Positions 36,301 to 47,348 of a stretch of 64,000 nt of DNA are shown here, piece by piece. The notes beneath the pieces were generated by a model that saw only the letters and a list, made by a program, of their open reading frames with translations, had not been told where the DNA came from and ran no database searches. The position numbers and the translations under genes are program-made. This DNA is from Xestospongia bergquistia (Eukaryota > Porifera > Demospongiae > Haplosclerida > Petrosiidae). The DNA is taken from contig OZ014411.1 in the NCBI GenBank assembly GCA_963965975.1, forward strand, positions 23,915,249-23,979,248. The letters run 5' to 3'. How positions within the stretch are numbered: position 1 is the first letter of the stretch; the number at the start of each line of letters is the position of its first letter.

Positions 36301-39300
36301 ATTGACAATATTATTGGCTGAATTTTGAAAAGTTATAAAATCATTTCACCTTTACTATCAACCCTTTTAAGTACATTCATTTAATCTATCCAAAATATTT
36401 TGAGTGTCTTATGTGTCAACAGCTATCATTTTGAACTTTGGTTTAATATTGAACCTTTATAATGTCTAAGTCCATAATGTCTAAACTCTCATAAGTGTTA
36501 TATTAACAAGTCTTTATTCAAGTAAGGCAAAAGCAATATTTTTAGTATTAGCAAAACAGAAATTTAGTAACTTAATTGAGTAATACTCCAAGTTGCCTTA
36601 GATGGATTATATTAACTGTTCTTAACATAACTGTACTACAGTAACATAATACATCTATATACAAAATACCATACAAACACACAATACCTACATTATAGTC
36701 TCGTTTTTAGCTGGGATATGTATATAGGTTTGGACATTCTATTTAGTGCCTAACCAATGATTTGGCAATCTCAAATTAAGGGTAATGGTCTATTACATAC
36801 TTAGGCAAAGATGTACTATTATAATACAAATAATTTCATGTTAACTTAAAAGAATAATCAAGTCCCTTTGCTCACAGGAATGAAATTTTGTGTGAAAGTG
36901 GAATTCAAAGGGATATCTTCTGTAATATCATAGCCAATCTTAAAACACATCATGAAGTTAATGTCCATAATGTGTCATCTACTAATTAGCATCAACATCA
37001 TCAATAAGTGATAGTACAATTAGACAGCCCAGGTTGATAGTCTATGTAAACAATATAGGTATACTTCATATATGAATTATACCTATATTGTTGATAACAG
37101 GAAGTAAGAACGTACACAGCATGTACATGTAAACAAGATTGCATCATGTATCTCATACTATTTAGATAATTGCCAAGCGCCTTAGCACGAGGCAAATAAT
37201 CATGCGTCGCATCTCGCAGATAGTTTGTATGTATGTATGTATGTGTCACGCTTGAGAATGCAATTATTTCAGCGCAACGCGCAAACGTATGCTCACGTGC
37301 TTCAGTGTAACGCTTAGGAATGTTACTGCACTAGCTCCACGACCTTTTGCTGCAATCTGAACTCGTAACTCGGAACTCTTGTGGCTCTTTGTCCACGGCC
37401 CAATCGCTTGCACAATTCAGTGCATGAGGCTCCACACTGCGTATACGTATGTCTAGTAAATAGTCAATCTGTTCTGATTTTCAAAACAAATTCTTTAGGC
37501 AAACCACAAAGGAATACATACTCTTCATACCAGGCAGTTCTCCCTTCATTCAGTTATATTATATTATTCAAAATTATCACTTAATTATACTTGGATATTT
37601 CCTCTCTCAAGATGTTCAACTATATCCACAGCAATTATATGTACATCCTTATATAAAACTATTTTAATAAAGTATAACTTTGTATTATATATGTCTCACA
37701 ATTTTAGGTCGTTTTCTACAGACACAAGCTAATGGATTAGGACACTCGCAATCTGTCAACACCAGAATATTAGATGGTTTGATATCTCTGTGAATTATTG
37801 GGTTTGGTAAAGTATGGAGATAATGAAGACCTTGAAGAATCTCCCTAGCAATGTACCTAAAAAAAGAATGTCAGAGCTCTGTAATTAATTAGTACATATC
37901 TTAGTTACATATTATGTAACTGTACAATACACTTGAATTGGAATTCTTCATAACAATATATATCTATAATCTGTGCTGTATAATAATCAATAAATATAAT
38001 AAAATATTGATCTCATTTAATAGTAGCCAAGAGTTATTTGTGATGTATTTTTAGAGATATATTATCGTAATAGTTACATATATACATGTACATCAGTCAA
38101 TTATACTGTTCCTATTAATTAATGTTAATTCATCTACTTTATAATTCTCAACAGGATTAACTTTATCCTAGTGGGAATTATATTACATTTGGCAAATTCC
38201 AAGTATGAATAACAAAAAAAATTATAGACAAAGTGTATAATGTCATAACAAAGTGTCTTCTAACTAGAATGTAGGCACATTGTACTAAAATTACAGTTCA
38301 TACTGAATACACACTCCAATATCCATATCTTTTAATGGTCTCGTGTTACCTAACATCTTAAAATATGCACTACAAATGTAACGCACATAAAAACAACTAT
38401 TCAATGTGGTTTCAATGAACATGTATGTGCATCAGCCTTGAATAAAATCGATTTGCATTGGAAGTAAATTTATAAGGAAATCTGTGCCCAGTGTGAACAC
38501 ATAAAAGAAAGCTGCACTACAAAATATATACACAAACTAAGATATTATCTCCTTATATAAATAAACATAAGCATACCTTGTAAATATTCATGTAGTTAAG
38601 GAAGGCATTAATTGGGTATATAGCACATAATGTTATGTACATTAACCTAAAGTTGTTTTGTATCTTTCTTAATAGCAGTGGTTCATTCTTATATCGTTCA
38701 TTAAGACTTTGAAGACAAAATTTCTCATAAGACTTCACAGACCTCCCCAAATCATCTGCATAATATTAAAAGGTTAAAATATAATAAATTTAGATACTCA
38801 CTTGTCATTCTTGGATAATAGTGATAGATATAACGTCTTCTTGGAAAGGCTTCTATAGGATCTCCCATTAACATTGCAATTAGAGGCAAAATATTAGGAT
38901 GATGTAATTTAGGCATTATTAACACTTCTCTCCAACAAAAGGCAGTCCGTTTCACAGCATACACTGTTCCTTCAAACATCACCTTTAAAGGTAAACAATA
39001 TAAGATGACAAAACATCATCATGAGTCAATACCTCTAATATAAGACCATTACCACCTTCTCTTATTACTCCAGTAGTCTTCTTGTCAGGTAGTGTATAAT
39101 CATGTCCAATTACAAAGACTTCTCCATCTCCCTATATTAATATGTAATAATATATACATATTATAGATAGACAAGTAACTTACATAGAAGCAATATCCTG
39201 GTTGATCAAAGCCCTCTAATGCATAACGTTTGATTTGTTGCTCTGTTATAAATGCTTGACGTCCTTCATGAAGTGGTTTGACAAGTGATGTACCAAATGT

Positions 39301-42289
39301 ACCCAAAACATTCCCATGATGAGAAGACACCATACTACATTGAAACACAATGACAGTTGACAATATATAGACACTATTGACCTAATGACTCTAGTATATG
39401 GAATGTTTCTTACAATATAGCAGCATTGGCCTTTAAAGGAACTAGTTTCAACACATTATGTAACTAAACATATGCTATTAACCTGTTTTCACTACAACAA
39501 GTAATAAAAGACATAGTCTATATTCATTGAAAATATGTTCTAGACCTAGGCCTCTAAAATTATAATCTTATGAGTAAATGAGGGACAAAATAAAAGAAAA
39601 TACAGGAGATTAATAGAAAACAAATGTTATAAAATCCTAACCTTGTATGTGGAGAACTAACAGGTACAGATACCATTGTTGTAATATTAGCTACAGCAGT
39701 ATTAGTTGTCATAACACCAGATTCTGTTTCTCGATTTGATGGAAGTGGTAACTCACATACTACTTGCTCATCCTCCCCCTCTTGAAATGTCTTAAAATTC
39801 TGCCAACATATATCTTCTTTAATCTCGTATTTCTCATCTAAATAGTCACATCCAATCTCTCCTGGTTCATTACATTCATCACTATTGGCATATAATGATA
39901 TGATCATTGGGTCTTCTCCTGTGGGTGGAGCTATTCCAATACGAATATATCGACTAGAATTCAACAAGACAAGCTCAGCAATCTCTACTTGACTACTACT
40001 ACTAGTATGTGATTGTATAGAGATTGTCTTGTACTTCTCTTCTAACTCAATGGACCCGTTTGGTTGAGATACCTAATGAAACAGAACAGTTTTTGAAATG
40101 AACATGTTAATATATATACATGTATGTGGTCAAAAAGAAATCATAGGACAGTCTAGTACTCTAAACTATACAGTAAACAAGTTACATGTACATAAAGCTA
40201 TCATTTTTATATTGTTTGTAAGCATGTCAGTTAGATACAATAATGTATCCATGAGTATATTAATTAAATTAACATGAAACAAGTAAACAGATCACATACA
40301 AACACACACATCTGTAGTAAAGCTAATTGAATGGCAACATGATGTGTGTCATATATTCAAAAGATACTAAAATAAGAAAATACTCACTGTACTATTACTT
40401 ACTTTAAACCAGTGCATTGGTACAATAGGAGCTATTAGTACATTTTCATAGAAGTCATATCTCATATTATTTGAGAAGGAGAACCAGATATGATCATTTC
40501 TACGATATTCAGTTTGTACTAGTATAGGACAATACTTCTGTAGTTGAGGAGCAACTAAATCCTTTACCATATTAAAAGAAAGGACATTTTTCACTCGTCT
40601 TTGCATTCTATACTCCTTTCTTGTTTGATGGCCATATGGTACAAGATCTAAAGTGACAACAGTCATTGATGGTCTAGTTGCTCGTTCTGCTGTTACTATG
40701 ACTGAAGACTCCGAGGTTACTTTATGAACTTGACTATCAAAACGTGTGTCACGTCCACCATAAGATATGTGTTCACTTAAGGCAGTAAAAACATAATCTC
40801 GTCTTCGTAAACTAATAACTATACGATTGAGATCACCAAATAGTAAGTCACGATCTTCTCTGACAACTAGCACAGGTGTCTTCCTTTTTGTCATATTCAT
40901 ACATTTGTGAATGCGTAATTTTAATTTGCTAACAAGCCTTTCATTTGAACAGTATAGTTTCCAAGTAGCATCATTTTGAGCTGATGACACTAGATAGTAT
41001 GCAATACCATTAATACTGCTCTCAATTTCCTCTATGCTAAAACTAAAAATCTGTGATCTGAAGAGCTCATGGTGAACTTGTAAGCATAAGTTATTATCTT
41101 GAGCTTCATTCAAGCATCGCATAATTAATAGTGCTTTCTGGTTACTGACAATTGGATGGCTATCATCAAAACTCTGACAGATGTAGCTAAGCATGTAGAA
41201 TAGAGCTTCTTTAGCTATTTTAGACAATCCAGCTCCTGCTAATCCAAAATACATTTCCAAAATTCCCCATTTTTTGGGATCCAAGGAAAAAAGCTTATCA
41301 TTCACAAACTTCATAACTGTCATTAAAGGTTGATTAATAAGGTAGTAAGCAGCCAAATATTCCTGTATAATTGGATGGAGGAACTGGTAGTGATAGGATG
41401 GTCCGTTAATTATGCCTTCATATGACACACTCTTAATCAATCCTAGTTGTTTAACATCTGCCATGCAAGCAAAACTACATTGTAGTAGTTCATTAGAGAG
41501 TTGTTCAAAAGACTCTGGGTATTCTTCAATGTGTAACAGATAAGCCCAACGAGATAACATTTTTAAATCATCAATTTCTCGCCTTTTCATAATTCTATAG
41601 AATAAAGACACATTTAAAATAGGCGGTCTGACTTCTTTGTACGATTTCATGGCTTCGTAAATCTTTCCACAAACAATGGCAGTAATGAATAAAGACTTGA
41701 GTTGAGTACATTGTGGTTCTGATTTGATTTCGTTCCAGTTGATTTTTAAATAAGGATCATTTAGTTGAAGGTCGGGTAAAATATCTTGTACATCTTGTTG
41801 TAGTGCATCAACAGTAATAGGACTAGAATATATTGAATAATAATAATATTACCAAAAACACTATAACAAAATATTTGTATTATATTTTAATAATACTATT
41901 ACATCAAAAAATAAGATAGAAATTACCATTACCGTTACTTCAAGACTTGTAGTTAATTATGTAATAATTAATTAGATTTAAATTACCATTACAAGGTTCC
42001 TGACTGGGACTGGACTGGAGAAAATCTATCATATTTTCACTTTTACATTATTTTATATATTGTATTGTGTCCATATGAGGATATAGGTAAACAAAAGAGA
42101 GTATTAATGTTAAAGATTTTCCTCAGTTCAACTCCAGTCCAGTGCTCATTTTAGTAACAGTCCTATAATAAGTGGATCTATCAACTAACATTATTAACAC
42201 TAGCAGGCTTATTACTTAGAACTTACATGCACACATTAAATATAGAATTACCTGCTTTTGAAGCCACACTTGAAAAACCAGTGATCCAT
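33306..42289 (-). CDS. NLR helical region fused to protein kinase (copy 2)
   Basis: Exons: 42252-42289, 40403-41822, 39642-40072, 39184-39334, 39033-39131, 38802-38982, 38647-38755, 37700-37856, 35950-36173, 35712-35772, 33767-33919, 33306-33440; about 1052 residues, phase kept throughout. The start exon encodes MDHWFFKCGFKSS and joins in frame to SPITVDALQQDVQDILP, a segment replaced in copy 1. The order matches copy 1: NLR-type helical region (YQFLHPIIQEYLAAYYL, GLAGAGLSK, RCLNEAQDNNLC), a linker with SSRYIRIGIAPPTGEDP, then kinase (GGNG, VYAVKR, REVLIM, IIHRDIKPSNIL, LSDFD, FKSPEG, DIFSFGLL, NKRPTA). Codon-level conservation with copy 1 and identical kinase exon lengths suggest both are functional. 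For the exon at 39184-39334, the AG used in alignment with 18216 of copy 1 has become GG, but an AG 21 nt upstream restores an in-frame junction. The protein is presumably an intracellular signalling kinase; regulation is unknown. Confidence 0.82.
34158..34518. mobile_element. 361-bp inverted-repeat element inserted after the duplication
   Basis: The ends pair: AGAAGCCAAGGACAGACATT at the left and, on the complement, AGAAGCTAAGGATGGATATT at the right. It is absent from the equivalent intron position in unit 1 (near 14365), so it inserted after the segmental duplication. Two closely related copies form the foldback at 51272-51984. Confidence 0.85.
37170..37475. other. CpG-rich island inside an intron of NLR-kinase copy 2
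   Basis: About 300 bp with many CpG dinucleotides (GCGCCTTAGCACGAGGC, CAGCGCAACGCGCAAACG, CACGGCCCAATCGC) in otherwise AT-rich sequence. It is part of roughly 1.1 kb that unit 1 lacks. A GTAT tetranucleotide run is at 37227-37242. No RNA gene or frame with recognisable product was found. It may be a mobile element or a nested promoter. Confidence 0.5.
42001..42142. mobile_element. Short inverted-repeat element, partner of 22306-22480
   Basis: The ends GACTGGACTGGAGAAAATCT and AGATTTTCCTCAGTTCAACT pair as inverted repeats, in the same intron position as the unit 1 copy but with a shorter interior. Confidence 0.65.
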
Positions 42290-43300
42290 CTGATTTAGGA
42301 TATGGTTTTGTAATAGACTTATACTCTGTTTACACTACGGGCTGTTCTTCTGTTCCTTAGAACTACAATGATAATGGTACGAGTTTACAGGTCTCTTTCA
42401 TGACTCTAAATAGAAATTGCAATAAAGTGGGTGGGGATAATCACGTGCTTTAATTGGAAAATGGCATCCAGAGCAGTATTATATTCTTTGTGGCAGCAAA
42501 AAAGCCAGGAAGACAGTAGAAGTATAAAATAGATTTGTAGAAAAGTGAAAAATATTAAGAGAAGGCAAAGAAGACAAAGTATGATGTTTTTGTTACTGCT
42601 TTTGCATGTCCTGTTGAGCACAAAACGACTCAAAGTGAGAACAACATAACAATTATTCAGAAATGTGCATGTGATGGTGTAATTACAAATATTATACATT
42701 TATTTAGGAGTTCTAACAGGTGGGAACAGATAATGATGGTGACATCTCAACCTCATATTGGTTGGAAAACTTCAGAATGGGAAAGGACAGTTTTTGGCCT
42801 TTTCCTATATTCACATCTTAAGTTTCTTGATCTTACTGCTACACTGATCTCCTGGTTTTTCATACCCAGACTCGTTTATCTTTCTTGAAATTCTGAAGTA
42901 TGTATTTGTATTTCTTCTACTTCCTTCCAGAATTGCCTGTATAGCACCATCTCTCATATTCTAACATTTCTTCATCACTCCCACAAGCCATTAGATACAC
43001 ACCGTTATCATTTCGAAATGCACACATAGCCCAGTATATCAACAATGGGCGGAGAGAGCCACACCTTCAATTAAATTATCTCCTCTTAACTAAGACAACA
43101 ACACTCTGATGCTTTCTTTCTAATTGATTCTATTAACTCACTTCACTTAAATAAGGTAACAACACGTGATTTATTGCTACTAAGTTTTGTCTATAACTGT
43201 AGTAATTTAATTGTTGTGTCTATGGTTTAAATCAAACATTTGATCATAATTATATTTTTAACCAAATAAATTAATTATACATTATATGTATATCACAGTA
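42290..43300. other. Intergenic stretch, no gene recognised
   Basis: A CACGTG motif at 42442-42447 lies about 155 bp upstream of the NLR-kinase copy 2 start. A short plus-strand frame follows at 42462 (MASRAVLYSLWQQKSQ) but ends quickly. Confidence 0.4.
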
Positions 43301-43690
43301 TTATTGATAATTTTGACAGGCAAGTATGTTGTCATCTTCAATGTTACTTATTATTACAAGAAATATGAATCCACTATCCATAATAGTCACATTCAATTCA
43401 AGGTATGTTAATATCATGAGTATTGTCTTCTTCTCACCAACATACACTGCATAGTCTGTGTTTATCATTTTTGACTTTGCTTTCTCCTGTTCATCTATTG
43501 TTGCTTTTGCCCATTGTTTGTTTGTTGTTTCTTTTTTTGTTGTTGAGAAAAATCTAAGTTGAATGTGTTCCTTTACTGTTGTCAGGGCATCAATGTCACT
43601 GCTAGTTTGCATTAAGGAGAGAAGGTTTTGCATCATGTTTTCCACTTTGCTCTTACATGCAGTGAGGTCTGTGAATGAACCAGCTTGTAG
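43301..43690 (-). other. Unassigned open frame, possible element-derived coding remnant
   Basis: The minus-strand frame contains a coding-looking hydrophilic stretch (FTDLTACKSKVENMMQNLL, SDIDALTTVKEHIQLRFF, TIDEQEKAKSKM) of about 75 residues that degenerates into hydrophobic sequence toward 43301. No domain is recognised. Short helical Ser/Thr/Lys-rich C-termini like this occur in transposon proteins, so a remnant is the simplest reading. Confidence 0.3.
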
Positions 43691-43699
43691 TACATGAGA

Positions 43700-44504
43700 A
43701 AAATATTCATGTGTGTTAAACTCATTGCTATCAACTATGCACTTGTTATTATCACATCTTTTGTTACTGTCATATACATTGTTTCATTATATTCCATGCT
43801 TTCATTTCTTTGTTCATTTTCTATTGTGTATGGTTCACCATTTTTTTAATCAACACTACCGTTCTCGAGTTCATCTTTGTTCTCTGTATTTTCCTCTTCC
43901 TCTTATTTGTTGATTGACATATGAAGAAAGTGTATATGCTTATATGCTGTGCAATGTAAGGATAGATCCATACATGTACATGAATACATGTGTACACACA
44001 TGACACAATGAGCAATAAAGCTTACATGAACAACTTTCTAATAGTTTGATGAGAATGTAGTATGTGTTTTTTATTAAGAGACTGAATTTGCCATGTTAAA
44101 GTATGCCTTATTATTTTATCAGGTTGAAAATACAAATGTAAGTCTTTGACTCTATTTTTGGTTAAGCTATTGTGTATGTTTTTTAATATATATTTAGATG
44201 TAACAATAGTATAAGACTGACTATATATACCAGTAGTTTTATAATAGTTCTTTAAACTTTACAAGTCATTGGTAGCCTTCAGTTATAATGAATGCAAACA
44301 TTTGCTATTGTCTGCAAACTTTTGTATCTGCAGACAACATTGCTGTTGAGTTAAAGTGCATCACACTACACAGAGAGACAAAGCAGACAATGTAACCTCA
44401 TCCGCACAGAGAGTAGATAGGTTTAATAAAATGTATATATATATAATGAATAGATAAAGTCAAATATTTAAAATTATAGAAAACAAAAGTAGATGAATGT
44501 AACT
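43700..44504. other. Non-coding, with a third copy of a block seen near both membrane-protein genes
   Basis: 44250-44345 (TTTAAACTTTACAAGTCATT, then CAAACTTTTGTATCTGCAG) is a diverged copy of 13288-13380 and 33075-33165, which lie just upstream of the two small membrane-protein genes. No gene is recognised. Confidence 0.5.
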
Positions 44505-46846
44505 TTATTCAAAAGCAACTTTATCCTTAATTAATGGATAACAGTCCAACTTCTCACAACTCTCCTTGTGTATTCTGGATATTATCAGTTTTGTTACATC
44601 GTTACTAACGAGAGCATTGACGATTATACTAATATCAGCAATTTTTAATGAATTGTTTAAAAGACATAGTTTTGCCAATGACTTTGATGTCTTTAGTAGA
44701 GTAACTATTGTATCGGTACTTTCTGATGTAATTTTGGGATTTTCGTTGATTTCCAAGGTATTAAGTGTGCGATTTTTGGTGAGACCTTCACAGATATACT
44801 TGAAATTCTTGTCAGTGATGTTACAATGAGAAAAGCTAAGCGCTCTAAGTGTTTTATTTACAGCTAACACTTCTGACAAACAAACTGAGTCTTCTTCTGT
44901 GACATCAAGTGATGATAATAGTAATACCTCAAGTGAAATATTTGTACAAAGAGAACTACTCATTTCTTTAATAACATTAGGAGTATTTGGATTGAAAGAA
45001 AGATCTAACGTTTTTAATATGTTATTAGTTGGTAGTATTTTCGACAACGCAGAAATACATAATGGAGTAGCTAAAATTATATTAAGTTCCTTAACTGCAC
45101 ACTTGTTAAGATTGTTGACAACAACTTCAGAACTTGTGGGAAACGATGAGCTGAGCCGAATCGACCACTTTTTTCCGGTTGGTTGCTCTTTGGCCAATTT
45201 AGCCATGACTCCTTCACACTGTCCAACAGTAGGTGTCCTGAGCCTAACATAATCACTCCCCCATTGTACATTTGTATTATCTGTCATAAAATAAAACAGA
45301 TATATGATCTATTTACAGTATATTGCATATGTAATAAATATCTCATGGCTTTGAAGTGCATAGGAACAATTTTAGACCTAAATCCCAAGATACAGGATCA
45401 GCTTTAGGCGAAGCCAAGCACTGATATTAAGAGTTGAAGGTCTGAAATTGCTACTATCCACCAAGATATCATAGTATATGTATATATGATATATCTATAG
45501 CCTTCAAGCACTATCAAGCTTAATATTCTTCTACAGAATACAAAGACATCAGCATCTCTACTAAACTTGTCATGATCAATACTTCATGACATTAATGACA
45601 ATGTTGTAAATGCTTAAGATATTGCTATATACTATACACAAAGAAGTCATGGTACAAATGTGGACTTAAATAATATTCTATAACTCAGAAGCATCAGCAT
45701 CAAACTCATCATAATCAAGCATTAGGAATGCTCCTGCATAATTATACATGGTCAGAAGGATGCATATTGTCAGTCACATAACTCAAATATGGTGAATCAC
45801 AAATATCATTTGAAGAAATCTGTGTATCACATATTATAATTTGTGGCTTGACATTACTGACACAGAGAATATTAATATTGTCTAAACAAGGCACTGAAAT
45901 TCATAGTTGAGGTTTATATATGGAAACCTGCCCATGACTTTCATGACTTATATAATAGTCTGACTACCTTGCTTCAAATTCTCTGTCTCCTATCATTTTG
46001 CTGTCTCTCTGTAGCTGTGGGGTTGTCCCTTCTTAATATTTTAATGTTTTACAGTAAAAAAGTAGCATTTAAAATATAATCTTGTTTATATAACAAATGC
46101 ATCTACTTTTCACTTGAGGATCTAAAATAAGAATAACTATATATTCCCTAATTTACTGAGATTAATTTGAGGTGGGAAATACTATCAAATTGAATTGATT
46201 GTTATATAATCACCAATGTATTGTAGTACGTACAGGTATTTGGGAAATTGGAAAACATGGAAAATACTATGTGGAAACAGAAGCAGAAAATGAAGTAGGA
46301 AATATTACAATACAAAAATGGTTATTATTAAATCTAGCCACATGTCCATAGATCATGATGCTTAAGCATACAAAGAACTTTCAGCAGTCTCAGTTATGAT
46401 ATTTTAATGTATAATTTCCTGTCAGTAGTCTTTAATAATCCTTAAATGTTGATTCATACTAATCTGCCACTGTAGCTCTATAATATAGAATGTGACTGTT
46501 GACCAATAGTATAATTTTAAATTCTCATATAAGTAAGTTTATAATGCTATAGACTCATCAATAATGACTAACATAATAAAAGTTGTCAGCATGGTCAATA
46601 AAACACTGTTGTTTTGCTGTTTATGAACAAGGAACACTATTTATGCTGTCAGGTACAAACAATACTTCAAATTTGACCTGCTATTAAGTTCATATGCACT
46701 GAAGAGAATTGACATTTTTGTTCAAAATCTATGGGCTATATCTTCATCAAGCGTTGTGTGTATAAATGTATATACAGACATATATCTATACACACACACA
46801 TACATACATGCTTAAATCCATACATACATACATGCATTATATATAT

Positions 46847-46911
<65 letters not shown>

Positions 46912-47209
46912 ACAGTAAGATTGTGTATATAGGGATTTTGCAAAAGTTTGTGAAATCATTTTTTTCACTTAGGGATTTAATAAAACCCTAAACCCTAAGC
47001 AAAAAGTGATTTCACAAACTTTCGCAAAATCCCTATATATACAATCTTACTGTAACATATATATATATATATATGGGTCTTAGTTTAGATCTCAGCATGT
47101 TTTAGCTATTGTAGCAGTCAAACCTACCATAAATATCGCCTTCTTTACGAGGCTTTTTGACCTTTGATTCCATTTTTTTACTTTCTTCTCGTGATCGCTT
47201 CGTTGCCAT
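44505..47209 (-). CDS. LRR protein of the Death-LRR family lacking the Death domain
   Basis: Two exons, 47128-47209 and 44505-45280, phase 1 junction, about 285 residues. Exon 1 encodes a Lys/Arg-rich start (MATKRSREESKKMESKVKKP) that could act as a nuclear localisation signal. Exon 2 has the VQWGSDYVRLRTPTVGQCEG region shared by the family and then about five ribonuclease-inhibitor-type LRRs (LKTLDLSFNPNTPNVIKEM, LRALSFSHCNITDKNFKYI, LNTLEINENPKITSES). It is closely related to 47349-51169. The intron still matches the neighbour's introns in places, but the Death-domain exon and the short charged exon found there are gone. Splicing exon 1 directly to exon 2 keeps the frame. Confidence 0.72.
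46824..46907. repeat. (TA)n microsatellite
   Basis: AT/TA dinucleotide runs with small interruptions abut the palindromic element at 46908; a shorter TA run follows it (47058-47074). Confidence 0.95.
46908..47057. mobile_element. 150-bp near-perfect palindromic MITE
   Basis: TGTTACAGTAAGATTGT at 46908 is repeated as its exact complement at 47041-47057, and pairing continues inward through ATATAGGGATTTTGC and GTTTGTGAAATCA almost to the centre (near AAACCCTAAACCC). It sits in TA repeats, in the intron of the Death-less LRR gene. No coding capacity. Confidence 0.9.
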
Positions 47210-47234
47210 CTTATTACCAGCAGTCTTCGCCTAT

Positions 47235-47240
47235 CACGTG
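47235..47240. promoter_or_regulatory. CACGTG E-box upstream of the Death-less LRR gene
   Basis: A perfect CACGTG lies 26 bp upstream of the ATG at 47209, next to a CCCGCCCC GC-box-like run. Confidence 0.45.
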
Positions 47241-47348
47241 ATTTCAACCCGCCCCTTTAAAACATTTGATTGTGCAGCTTACATCAATACAAGAGACAAT
47301 GTCTACAGGCTTTATTAAGAGGAAAAACAAATAGAAGTATGAACTTTA

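Larger units (their letters stand above)
32240..42290 (-). repeat. Segmental duplication, unit 2
   Basis: Collinear partner of 12420-22620. It differs by an inserted 361-bp element at 34158, an extra ~1.1 kb in the intron between the catalytic-loop and DFD exons (about 36200-37680), and loss of the (GA)n tract. Confidence 0.9.

Noticed and set aside
37170-37475. Possible tRNA or SINE-type RNA gene in the CpG-rich patch
   Set aside because: No cloverleaf with paired arms and no convincing A and B box pair could be found by eye.
44566-45252. Plus-strand frames within the LRR exon, and the same at 47746-47955
   Set aside because: Antisense shadows of the LRR coding exons; they have no splice-consistent extension.
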